Shown here piece by piece: positions 10,989-21,510 of a DNA stretch of 64,000 nucleotides; within the stretch, counting starts at the first letter, position 1; each line of letters opens with the position of its first letter. Position numbers and translations under genes: made by a program. Under the pieces are notes generated by a model, which saw nothing but the letters and a program-made list of their open reading frames with translations, searched no databases and was not told where the DNA came from. The stretch lies in contig OX940869.1 of assembly GCA_954871525.1 (NCBI GenBank), forward strand, positions 14,749,001 to 14,813,000, given 5' to 3'. This stretch comes from Parietaria judaica (Eukaryota; Streptophyta; Magnoliopsida; Rosales; Urticaceae).

Positions 10989-13805
10989 TTAAAGAAGATG
11001 ACCCATGTCTTTCACGCCCATATTTTCCAGATGCCTCCTGAATATTTTCTCTGGCAACGTCTTGGTAAATGGATTAGCCAGATTGTGTTCCGAAGCTATT
11101 TTCACAACCCATACGTCGCCTCGACGTACTATCTCTCTAATGAGATGGTATTTTCTCTCTATATGTTTCGCCTTGTTATGGTCTCTGGGCTCTTTAGAAT
11201 TCGCCACCACACCACTGTTGTCACAGTATAGCGTTTGTGGCCCATCTACATCTGGGACTATACCCAGTTCCATATAGAAATTCTTTAGCCAAACTGATTC
11301 TTTGGCTGCTTCACAGGCAGCCACATATTCAGCTTCCATTGTGGAATCTGCGATACAGGATTGCTTTACGCTTTCCCAGAATATCGCTCCACCAGCATTG
11401 GTGTACACTGCTCCTGACGTCGACTTTCTCGCGTCCTTATCAGACATAAAGTCTGAATCAGTGTATCCAAGTGGATTCAGTTCTGACCCTGAAAACACTA
11501 ACATATAGTCTCTCGTTCTCCGAAGATACTTGAGAATGTTTTTCACTGCAGTCCAGTGAGCCATACCTGGGTTGGATTGGTATCTACTTACTATTCCCAC
11601 AGCGTAACAGATGTCTGGCCTAGTACACTGCATAGCATACACCAGAGTTCCCACTGCTGAAGCATAGGGTATCCGCCTCATCTCGTCTTGCTCTTCCGGA
11701 GAAGTTGGGCACTGTTTCCTACTAAGGAACACTCCATATCTGGTTGGTAAATCACCTCCCTTAGAGTTTGCCATTGCAAAACGTTCAAGCACCTTATCAA
11801 TGTAAGCTGCTTGAGATAAGGCCAGATGCCTGTTGTTGCGATCCCTAAAAATACGGATCCCAAGAACATAACTGGCTTCTCCCATGTCCTTCATTTTGAA
11901 CTGCGTAGATAGCCATGCCTTCACGTCCGATAATTTCTTCACACTGTTTCCAATGAGAAGAATATCGTCGACATATAGAACAAGAAATATTTCCACGGTG
12001 TCGTCATTGAGCTTATAAATACAGGCCTCAGTGACATTCTGTATGAATCCATAGGTTTTGATGGCCTCATCAAACCTTAGATTCCAGGATCTGGAAGCTT
12101 GCTTCAATCCATAGATGGATTTGAGTAATATGCAAACCTTCCCTTCTTGACCTTGTTGCACGAACCCTTCTGGTTGGTCCATATAGATGTTCTCGTCAAT
12201 GTACCCGTTCAGGAAAGCGGTTTTGACGTCCATCTGCCAAATCTCGTAATTTAGACTACAGGCTATGGCCATGAGAATCCGGATGGACTTGTACTTAGCG
12301 ACTGGAGCGAAGGTCTCATCGAAATCAATACCTTCACTCTGGGTAAAACCCTTTGCCACTAGTCTAGCCTTGAAGGTTTCAACCTTCCCGTCCACTCCTC
12401 TCTTTCGCTTGTATACCCACTTACAGCCAATGGTTTTGAAGCCATCCGGTAAGTCAACAAGTTCCCAGACTTCATTAGAATCCATTGATTCTATTTCTTG
12501 GTTCATGGCTTCCTGCCATTCTCCTTTATCAGGATCAACCATAGCTTGCTTGTAGCCTATGGGATCTTCAACGCTAGTGTCTGTAACAGCTAGGTGAAAT
12601 ACCAACTGGGTATGCTCGTAGCGTTCAACTGGTCTTTTGAACTTCCCACTACGTCTGAGCACCCCTTGGTTCTGATTTGGGACCGTGGTTTCTGCTTTAT
12701 CTTCGACAACATGCACTGTTGGAGATATTGTGACTTTGTCACCTGACAGCTCCTCGAGCACAACTTTGCTTCGAGGTTTGAAGTTCATCATATAGTTCTC
12801 TTCTAGAAATGTCACATTTGTGGAAACAAACACTTTCTTGCTTTTTGGACTATAGAATAAACCTCCTTTAGTCTCTTTGGAATATCCTACAAACAGACAT
12901 ACTTCCGTTCGTGATTCCAACTTATTTCTGTTTCCAGTCCGCACATGTGCTGGACAACCCCATATTCTGTAATGTCGCAGATTTGGTATTCTGCCATTCC
13001 ATAACGCTTGGGGTGTTTTTGAAACAGATTTTGACGGTACAACATTCAGAATGTTGGTTGTCGTCAGCAAAGCATGTCCCCAAAAAGATTTGGGAAGCAA
13101 TGAATAGCTTAGCATTGACCTTACCATTTCTAGTAAGGTCATGTTCCTCCTTTCTGCTACACGATTTTGTTCCGGTGTGCCAGGAGCAGTCAATTGAGAT
13201 ACAATACCTTTCTCAATCAAGAGGTCAATGAACTCATGATCTAGGTATTCTCCTCCTCTATCTGATCGAAGAGATTTTAATGATAGTCCAAGTTGTTTTT
13301 CAGCCTCTGCTAGAAATTCTCTGAATTTACCCAAGGTTTCAGATTTCTTAGCCATGAGGTAAACATAACCATATCTTGAATAATCATCAATGAAGGTGAC
13401 GAAATATTCAATTCCCCCTCTCGCCTGTATGTTCATAGGACCACATAAATCAGTATGAACGAGTTCTAATGGTTTAGTGGCTCTTTGACCCTTTGCGGAA
13501 AAAGGTCTTTTGGTCATCTTAGCCTCTATACAGGATTCGCAAACAGGCAAAGAACCGATTGTGAGTTCTTTAAGGGGTCCCTCCTTAACCATCCTGTTTA
13601 TGCTGTCTAGATTAATATGACCCAATCTTAAGTGCCACTTGTAAGTTTGAACATCATTATCAATTTTGGGTTTTTTAATTGACTTTGGAATTGCTAATTC
13701 AAACATTTCAGCATTCAAACAGCTTCCATAATCCAGTTTTAGAATATACAACCCATTTTCTGCTCTAGCAGTACAAAATATACACCATCTTTTGTGATGA
13801 CCCAA
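10989..13805 (-). CDS. Copia pol: integrase, RT, RNase H (element B)
   Basis: A 938-residue open frame. It begins with the pre-integrase zinc region (a WHLRLGH motif and a later CESC pair), then the integrase core with HTDLCGP and SDRGGEY, reverse transcriptase with YVDD at about residues 611-614, and RNase H with a TMEAEY motif and YCDNSG. The frame ends 16 bp before the 3' LTR. Protease lies upstream in another frame (13739-14188), with the shift around 13775-13805. The first ATG is not the natural start. The gene would supply cDNA synthesis and integration; it has no internal stops, unlike its relative in element D. Confidence 0.92.
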   Translation of the reverse strand: MGHHKRWCIFCTARAENGLYILKLDYGSCLNAEMFELAIPKSIKKPKIDNDVQTYKWHLRLGHINLDSINRMVKEGPLKELTIGSLPVCESCIEAKMTKRPFSAKGQRATKPLELVHTDLCGPMNIQARGGIEYFVTFIDDYSRYGYVYLMAKKSETLGKFREFLAEAEKQLGLSLKSLRSDRGGEYLDHEFIDLLIEKGIVSQLTAPGTPEQNRVAERRNMTLLEMVRSMLSYSLLPKSFWGHALLTTTNILNVVPSKSVSKTPQALWNGRIPNLRHYRIWGCPAHVRTGNRNKLESRTEVCLFVGYSKETKGGLFYSPKSKKVFVSTNVTFLEENYMMNFKPRSKVVLEELSGDKVTISPTVHVVEDKAETTVPNQNQGVLRRSGKFKRPVERYEHTQLVFHLAVTDTSVEDPIGYKQAMVDPDKGEWQEAMNQEIESMDSNEVWELVDLPDGFKTIGCKWVYKRKRGVDGKVETFKARLVAKGFTQSEGIDFDETFAPVAKYKSIRILMAIACSLNYEIWQMDVKTAFLNGYIDENIYMDQPEGFVQQGQEGKVCILLKSIYGLKQASRSWNLRFDEAIKTYGFIQNVTEACIYKLNDDTVEIFLVLYVDDILLIGNSVKKLSDVKAWLSTQFKMKDMGEASYVLGIRIFRDRNNRHLALSQAAYIDKVLERFAMANSKGGDLPTRYGVFLSRKQCPTSPEEQDEMRRIPYASAVGTLVYAMQCTRPDICYAVGIVSRYQSNPGMAHWTAVKNILKYLRRTRDYMLVFSGSELNPLGYTDSDFMSDKDARKSTSGAVYTNAGGAIFWESVKQSCIADSTMEAEYVAACEAAKESVWLKNFYMELGIVPDVDGPQTLYCDNSGVVANSKEPRDHNKAKHIERKYHLIREIVRRGDVWVVKIASEHNLANPFTKTLPEKIFRRHLENMGVKDMGHLL

Positions 13806-14188
13806 TGGGATCCACGAAAGTTCAAGGTATATCCTTGTTTGTACAACAGAAAGGCTGAGAGTATACTCCTACAGACATTTGGATAATAATATACATTATT
13901 AACAAATAGAAATTTGTTACCAAATGTCAGCCGCAAATTCCCAACAACTTTAGCTTGTAAGAACTTTCTGTTTCCTACTTTTAAAGCTGGTCCTTCATTT
14001 AACTCTTCTAATGAATCAAGAGACTGAAGAGAATTACATGCATGATCGTTAGCTCCTGAATCCAATATCCAGTTGAAGGATGAGTTCTCAACGAAACATG
14101 ATGTCAATGTTGTATGATCAGCATTGATAGTACTCCCATTCTGGAAGATATCTTCCTGGTTTCCATTTATTCTTTTCCTCTTATTCAT
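13739..14188 (-). pseudogene. Copia protease region of element B, out of frame with pol
   Basis: A 149-residue frame holding the aspartic protease site WILDSGANDHAC (about residues 40-51), followed by the usual protease-to-integrase linker. It runs out of frame just where the integrase frame begins, so an indel near 13775-13805 separates the two. The sequence before it does not encode gag. Confidence 0.8.
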
Positions 14189-14206
14189 TGAGTTTAGAGC
14201 AATACG

Positions 14207-14356
14207 TTATGCCATTTTGAGTTTCTCTGAAGATCCACTCATGGCCAGTTTGCTTAGGGATTTTGTGACTTCAACCAGATTTCTTTGCTTTTGAGACTTC
14301 AGCGTCATTGCAGAGATTTCCATATCTTGTTTGTCGGAAGACAGTTTAACTGACAT
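14207..14356 (-). CDS. 49-codon ORF at the gag position of element B
   Basis: Reads ATG to TAA without interruption and is rich in Ser, Lys and Leu. Its ATG aligns with the sequence just before the gag start in element D (41880-41897: the same TTTCTTTTTCAATG context), after which the two elements diverge. It may be the stub left by gag deletion, or a chance ORF. No domain is recognisable and a product is not established. Confidence 0.35.
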   Translation of the reverse strand: MSVKLSSDKQDMEISAMTLKSQKQRNLVEVTKSLSKLAMSGSSEKLKMA

Positions 14357-16205
14357 TGAAAAAGAAACTTATTAAACTTTATTATAGGTAGAATGTTTAA
14401 GGTAAAAATGGTTCGAAATAGTTACATAATGCAAACATGTTCTGGGTAAATATTAACAAAACCCTTTAACTATTTTGTGATAATTTAACCGACTGTACAC
14501 GTCGTTGCCGTCCTTAAGGCATGGTCATACGAAGATGACTCGCGGTATCAACCGTGTAGTTTGGTTAAACTAAGTTTTAGTCATAAACTTAATTAATATT
14601 CATAACAAGAACTACCGAGTTCCCTATGTTTATTAACTATCACCATAGACGGTCGGGAAGCACCAACTTCCGTGCAAGCTTAACCCATTATTTTCGGTTC
14701 TCGGGATCCTCTTGGAAACGTCGTCCTTAAGGAATGGTCATACGAAGATGACATCGCGGTCCATTTCCAAGATTTCTCCGTCCCCATACTCTTTTGGAAC
14801 TACCACGGTGTCAAACCTTCCACAAGGACACCTTTCATGAGGAGTGGTCACACGAAGGTGACTAGAGGCGGTGTGGTCAGCAGACCTTGTGATAGTAATA
14901 ATGGAGACTTTTTGATTTATTTTATACTTGCTATGGTTTTATAAAATAACGTTTTTAAATACTACGTTATTTAAAACTTATTATAAACTTTCTATTAATG
15001 ACACATTAAAAGTTTATATTTCAGCTTAACAAGGCCCTTTATTTATAGTGATTATTATTTCGTCGGTAGTGATAGGTCAATTCATACTCTCTCCAGGTAG
15101 ATGGGAGGGGTCCTAACCGGTCACCCAGAAGTGGATGGTGAACCGGCCCCACTTTTGATTCCCTCTTCCTTAGACAAGATCGTATGATTGAGATTTTTCC
15201 GACTAGTAATAACCACTTTCACATTTACTCTTTATTATTTATGTCTATCTTATTTTCGACATATTAATAATTATCAAAACATAGACACTATGTTTACGGG
15301 TTATGAAAATAGGTTGTAACAAATTATATCTATGATGAATATTTATAATTAGATATTAATGATACTTATTCTCAAAGAATTATCATTAAATCGATCTTAG
15401 GCCCTATTAATAATCATTAATGAAATATAAAAATATGTCAATGATATCATTCCAAAGAATTATCATTCATATTTTAATATTAAATAATACAATATTATTT
15501 AAGCATTAAATAATATCCATATTTAATTTTATGAATTTTATAAAATAAGACAATGTTATTTATCCAGAAATAACATCCATATTTTATTTCTAATTAATTA
15601 AAGATAATTAATTTAATTCATAATTTATTAATTTCAAAAATAACAATTAATATTAAATTTATTTAATCCACGGGTACCGGGTCGGATTAAAAATCCGGCC
15701 CATATTTTAAAAATTTTGCACGTGGGCCTTTCGGGCTTAAGCTCGGGCCTACATGCCCGTAGATCGGTCAGCCCGAGCACGGGAAGTACCCTGGCAGCAC
15801 GTTGCCATAGGGCTGGGCCGAAAGGCCCATTACCCTGCCTTATCGGGTTGGGCCGTTAGGCCCTGGACGCTGCCAGGAAACATCCTGCCCTTGCCTTAGT
15901 CGCTGCCAGCGGCAGCGATTCCTGGGGCCATAACCGAGGCCCACTCGGTTTGGCCCAGGGACAGGCAAGCCCAGACAGCGTCGCTGCCAGGGCAGCCCTC
16001 ACCGAGAGCCCACGGGTTGGGCTACAATTGTAGCCCGGCCCATTACTCGGTCCGGTTTCGGGTCGGGTAATATTCTAATTTTAAATTAATATTTAAAATA
16101 AGAAATTCAAAATTTTCAATTTTAAAAAATATTAATTTATTCATCAAATAATTCGTTCTTTAAACCATTAAATTAAATTACGTAATTATTTATCCTTGAA
16201 TCATT
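14357..16205 (-). other. Long untranslated leader of element B with repeats and a GC-rich block
   Basis: About 1.85 kb between primer site and first ORF. It contains three imperfect copies of a segment around GTCCTTAAGG.ATGGTCATACGAAG (near 14508, 14725 and 14836) and a GC-rich block at about 15670-16070 full of GGGCC/GGCCC motifs, in strong contrast to the AT-rich surroundings. Element D has the same two features (41560-41700 and 40380-40740). Leaders of LTR elements usually carry packaging and dimerisation signals. Confidence 0.7.
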
Positions 16206-16217
16206 GCTCTTATACCA
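16206..16217 (-). other. Primer binding site, element B
   Basis: On the minus strand TGGTATAAGAGC, one mismatch from the initiator-methionine primer site of elements A and D, two bases from the LTR. Confidence 0.85.
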
Positions 16218-16219
16218 AT

Positions 16220-17137
16220 TGTTGGAAATCGGGGTTTGAATCCCGACTTCATAACCACGAAATATGCCTCCGAGCCGTCCCGGTAACATTTAAAAATTAT
16301 TTTAAAGCGGAAAACTTGTTATCGTAACGGCACGGATATCGGGTAATAACCATTTTAACAAGATCCGATAAATATTACATATTTAATATTCACAAATCAT
16401 TATTAATATCATAGTCGAAATAAGAAATAAATAAATGTTTGCATTTATTAACCCAATGCATAAGGCCGTACCTCAGTTGATGTTTCTGGCTGCGGACTCT
16501 GAAGTTCGGCAGGGCACCGCCGGTGCTGAGGGAAACACCCGTGATCTTCCGGGATATTCTCCTGGACTCCTCGTACCGAAGTGTGGGCTTCGCCGGCAGG
16601 ACTCCGTCGCAAAATTTAACTGAGGTTCTTTTGAAGCTTCCGGAGAAAAAGTCTCCTAAGCCGAACCAGAAAATAGATCAGAGGCAGAAAACTCGCAGAC
16701 CCTAGAGAGAGAAGGAGAGCTCGAGTTTTTGCTCTGGGGAAGGTGTGAAAAATGTTGTAAATGAGCTCCCTATTTATAGACTTGGCCCGTAACCGAATTA
16801 GAGAAATTCTCTCATCATTTTTTTCGATTTTCTTATAATTAAATACAATATATATCTCAATCCAATGGTTATAATTATTTAGGTATTTAATTAAATAAGA
16901 AAGACTTGGTAAATATAAAAACCAATCTTATCTTCTTATTAAATAAAAATCGAAAATATATATATATATATAATCAATTTCGAAATTTATAATTAAATAT
17001 AATTAATTATCTTAATCCAATGGATAAGATTCAATCTTATCTAAATCCAATGGATATAATTAATTAGGGATTTAATTTTAAATAAGAAAGACTTGGTAAA
17101 AAGATATACCAATCTTATCTACTTATTTATCTTATTC

Positions 17138-17200
<63 letters not shown>

Positions 17201-19148
17201 ATAATAGTTTCGAAATTTCATTAATTATCTAGATCCAACGGCTTAAATTAATCTTAGACCGATCTAATGGATCAAATTAGTTTAGGATAAAAATCAAATA
17301 TCTTAAGACTTAGTAAAAGCCCTAATTCGATTTAATCCTTAATCATATTTCGAAAATTATATATTATTCATATGATTAATTAATTTCCAATCTGACGATA
17401 AAGATTAAATCTTAAACCGATCTAACGGATACAATTAATTAGGTCAAATTCGAAAACCCTAAGCTTGGTTACCAAGCTACTATTTTTGAATTAGGGTTAG
17501 GTCAAAAATCAATCATCTTAATCCTACGGTTGATATTAAATCATCTCCGATCTAAATGATAAGATTGATTTTAGGATTTTTGCCAAAGTACCAAACTTTA
17601 GATACTTATGCCGCAAATATTAAACCCTAGCTAGGTCAAACTCGTGTGGACTATATTATACAGGCCCACATCGATTTACACAATATATATATAATTAAAT
17701 ATATATATTATTATTAATATAATTCCATTAATTATTAATTAATTATTAATAAGATATTAATAATTAAATCCAAATAATTAAATTATATTAATAATTCCTG
17801 ATCTCAATATCACACATAAAAATGTCATGGTGCCATACCATCATTTAAATTCGTGACATGTGATTTAATTTCATAGTTTATCGAACCGAGCATAAACTTA
17901 GAAAATCCATAAATCACAAATCGTAAGTCGAAATGACTTGGTTCAAAAAGCAAAGTTGCTTAGAATTTAATTTCCAACAACATGGTGCTGATAGAAAATC
18001 TAAATTCTAACTTTATTTTATCAGTTAATTTTGTGTACCAAGATATGGTACTTTTGCCACGCTGACGATAAAACTATCTGACGTCTGCCACAGACCTTTC
18101 AGTTTTATAAGTCTAGCCAAATTATTAAACATTATCCAGAATGTATTTTAATCACGTACGTATCATCCGTTATGGAGCTATCCTGGGGACCATGGACCCG
18201 TATCACTTAAGCTCCAACGAACTGCTAGTTGTTCGTCAAACCTCGAAGTGATTCCACTATAGACCCGAGGCTGCACTCTTTAGTGATACGGTATATATTA
18301 TTCCCTTTATAAAAGCAGGGTGTCCATTGATACAATCAAATTCGGGTTATTGATCTTTCACTTGATGATCCACACACGAGCAGGCGGTTTCTACCGTTAT
18401 GCCCATCATTGCATTTTCATCCTTGAATCAGTCAGTAATATTATGAGTGACCCACTTATGGTTTCAATTCATAAGTTGCGCACGGGTACGTCTCACTTCT
18501 CATCACCGACAATCAAGGGAATCATCATCACTCTGAAGAGAGCTGTGTGATGCCCATGTCTATGATCAAGCTACCCTTACTGCTGACTATCATGTTCCCA
18601 AAATAATAGTGTTGGGAAAAACGGTAATTTATTGTGTTCTTTAACAGTTAAATCAAAGAACAATCAAGCCAGCAGCTCGGAATCAAGATCACTCAGGACT
18701 TAGATCGAATATCCATTTGATCATCTACTAGTGACTCAAGTCCAAGTTATCAGTGACGGTCTAATATGATAACTTCCAGAGTTTAAGTCAGGTCCAGTCC
18801 AGTATGAAGACACTTCATACTTAATGCACTTCTAGTGAGTGTGACACACACAAAATCCAGAATAGGATTGTCATGACCTTATACGATTAATGGGCTCCCA
18901 CCCAGTTGATCAGGTCACGGACATTTTAAGTTCATTTATTATGATTATTAATTCTTCCTCACATTGACTCTGTTGTGATAATAATAACATAATTGCATCC
19001 TTTATGAACTAAGGAAACAAACATTCTATTTTACTCTACCAGAAACTATAATAAGATTAACATAATAAGTATCATCTTTATTCGATGACATATCATAATA
19101 TTTTACAAATGGATAAAATATCTTGTTTAAGGACACATATGTCCAACA
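16220..19148 (-). repeat. 5' LTR of element B, 2929 bp
   Basis: Runs from TGTTGGACATATGTGTCC (at 19148, minus strand) to CCAACA at 16220. A TATA box (CTATAAATAGGGAG on the minus strand) lies near 16770, so U3 is about 2.3 kb and R-U5 about 0.55 kb. It contains a long TA microsatellite at about 17139-17197. It has the empty sites for both the hAT element and element A. Confidence 0.93.
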
Positions 19149-19552
19149 CTTATATGATAACTTCTTGAGTTTAAGTCAGGTCCAGTCCAGTATGAAGACA
19201 TTTCACACTTTATGCACTTCTAGTGAGTGTGACACACACACATAATCCAGAATAGGATTGTCACTTAGTCAAATTAACGACCTTATACGATTAATGGGCT
19301 CTCACCCAGTTAATCAGGTCACGAACATTTTAAGTTCATTTATTATGATTATTAATTCTTCCTCACATTGACTCTGTTGTGATAATAATAACATAATTGC
19401 ATCCTTTATGAACTATGGAAACAAACATTCTATTTTACTCTACCAGAAACTATAATAAGATTAACATAATAAGTATCATCTTTATTCAATGACATGTCAT
19501 AATCTTTTACAAATGGATAAAATATCTTGTTTAAGGACACATATGTCCAACA
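19149..19552 (-). mobile_element. Terminal 404 bp of the LTR of element C
   Basis: Repeats the terminal part of the neighbouring LTR and ends at the terminus TGTTGGACATATGTGTCC (minus strand). It starts with CTTAT, the second copy of the target duplication of element B, and continues the sequence broken off at 2090. So B inserted into C; this is not a tandem duplication. Confidence 0.88.
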
Positions 19553-19633
19553 TATGAACCCAATCCTCAACAAATCATTGAGTAGACAGAGATACCTATC
19601 CAAGAAAATGCGACGTATACGGAACACCCAATT

Positions 19634-19789
19634 TAGATTATCGACCGCGAAGTCAAAGTTCTTCGTCGACGATAAATTCCTCTAGTTAAAGTGGTATGGA
19701 AAAACCACAACCCTAGAGAGGCGACATGGGAGTTAGAGTCGGAGATGATAGAGAAGTACCCGTTTTTGTTCGGGGGTGGTTTCGTTTAA
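19634..19789 (+). pseudogene. Ty3/gypsy integrase C-terminal tail
   Basis: One frame reads an IIDREVKVLR segment, then IPLVKVVWKNH and REATWE, ending FLFGGGFV at TAA 19787-19789. This is the conserved end of integrase in chromovirus-type Ty3/gypsy polyproteins. TAG at 19634 and TAA at 19673 break the frame. The copia LTR of element C begins 80 bp upstream and has cut off the rest of the polyprotein. The usual GAGGACGAAATT block and a polypurine tract follow. Confidence 0.8.
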
Positions 19790-19809
19790 ATTTCGAGGAC
19801 GAAATTTTT

Positions 19810-19824
19810 AAAGGGGCGGAGTAT
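19810..19824 (+). other. Polypurine tract of the gypsy remnant
   Basis: AAAGGGGCGGAG lies between the FEDE-type block and the probable LTR start. Confidence 0.65.
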
Positions 19825-21389
19825 TGCAAAACCCTATTTAATATATATATTATGTAAAAAGACGCTATGAAGTGGTGGCGATTGGCCGGAATAGTCGCCG
19901 GAAGGTTCGGTTTCTTGACTCGAGATCTATTCCGTTTGGGTTCGATTTTGAGAAATCTAACACCGGAACCGGGTTCACGAAGCTTATTAGAGTCCGTTGG
20001 AGGTGTCACCTCGCCGCCGCCGGCCGCCGTCATCATTTTTTCCGATTCTGAAATTAATTGAGGGGTTTTGAAGCCCTCGTCGAGGAGATCGAAAGCCCTC
20101 GATCGGAATTGTCATCGGACTCTCGGTAAGCCCAAATTTCCTTGCCCTAGTTTATGATTTTAGATGATCAAATTAGGCGTGTTCTAGGCCTTGATTGATG
20201 AAATTGACTTCGCCATTGCGTTTAGATTAGTCGAATTAAGCTAGGGGAAGTGTTAAATCGTCGAATTGATGTCCGTTTTGCTGCCTCGTTTCGCGTGCCC
20301 GACAGAAATTCAGCCCGGGTTAAATTTTAGCGTATCGGGTTTTCAATTGACAATTTGAATTCCAATCTTAGTAACATTTGACTTATGGATGGTATCGGTG
20401 TTATAGTTGGCGCGGATAGTCATCCCGCAGTCGCCTCAAAGACCGTGTTGCCCGAACCACCTGTTTTGAATAGTTCAACAGATCCCGAAGTCTCTGATCA
20501 TCGATCTCAAGGCCAAGACGAACCCACATCTTCGACTAGTTAGTCGATCGATCAAAGTTTCCACGATTTGAGGTAGGGGCTATTACCTTTTCTCGCTCTT
20601 TAAAATGAACGTAGAAACCAACGCTTTAATGAAGATTGAACCGGATAGGTTAATATGGAATTTAATGAAATAATTGGTTAATTAACAAAATTAATGCTAT
20701 AATTGTCGTCGCTTGATAGCGAGGCCGGATACCAGGTATGGTTGCAGCGGTTTGATGCTCGTTATTATATTTTACGTTTATGGTTACGTCGGGATGACGT
20801 GTGTTGTGGAGTATATTTATTTATTTATTTATATTATTGTTGATAAAATGATTGAAAATGATGATTAAATTATTTATGATGACATTTAGTTTATTTAATA
20901 AAAATTTGACTAATAATGGTTTGGTAAAGAGAATTGGTAATAGATTTCCTACTGAGCGTGTGGTGCTCACCCCTTCCATATACATCTTTTTCTTTCCAGC
21001 TTCAAGTGGTGTTCAGTGTCAGACTCCGGACGAGGAGTAGTTTGATTCAGGAGGTCTATGTGTTGATTTTGCCTATTTGTACCTTTAGTGTTCATCGAGG
21101 CGAATTTCGTAGTTTGAGTTGATCTTTTATTTTGGACATGTAAGTGATTAAATTAAGGATAATGCGGTGGCGGTACTTTGTATTTTTCGTTTTATGGTGT
21201 TGTATAAACTGTGGTCGTTGATATTTGTATTGTCGTTTTAAGTCCCATGGGCAAGAACTATGTGTTTGTTGACGTGGATATTGAATATTCAACGGTATCG
21301 TTTGTATGATGATATGTCATTGACCAGTCAAAGTTTGAAAAGTCGTTATTTTTGTTTTATTCTACTAACCACCATCTAGGGGCTTTACA
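19825..21389 (+). repeat. Probable 3' LTR of the gypsy remnant
   Basis: Begins TGCAAAACC and ends GGGGCTTTACA, a near-inverted terminal pair, right after the polypurine tract. The length (1565 bp) and a mid-LTR GTGCTCACCCC segment are like chromovirus LTRs. The 5' partner is not in the window, so the right border is inferred. Confidence 0.55.
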
Positions 21390-21473
21390 GAAAATGATTA
21401 ATAATAATGACATGGCATGCCACGTGGCGATCAATGTGTTGTCACGTGGCGTTTGACTTAAAAATTTCAGCCG

Positions 21474-21510
<37 letters not shown>

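Larger units (their letters stand above)
2091..19148 (-). mobile_element. Copia element B, very long LTRs, nested insertions
   Basis: A complete but defective Ty1/copia retrotransposon in minus orientation: 5' LTR 16220-19148, primer site 16206-16217, leader, protease, integrase/RT/RNase H, polypurine tract 10974-10985, then 3' LTR 2091-10973. Five-base duplications (CTTAT) flank it. The 3' LTR carries element A (4338-9486) and an hAT element (2438-3236). Without these and their duplications the element is about 11.1 kb with LTRs of about 2.92 kb each. The position between primer site and protease where gag is expected holds only a 49-codon ORF, and protease is out of frame with pol, so the copy is not autonomous. 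Confidence 0.93.

Noticed and set aside
18765..19552. Tandem duplication of the LTR end
   Set aside because: Explained better by element B inserting into the LTR of element C, as CTTAT occurs at both B termini and the missing LTR part is at 1-2090.
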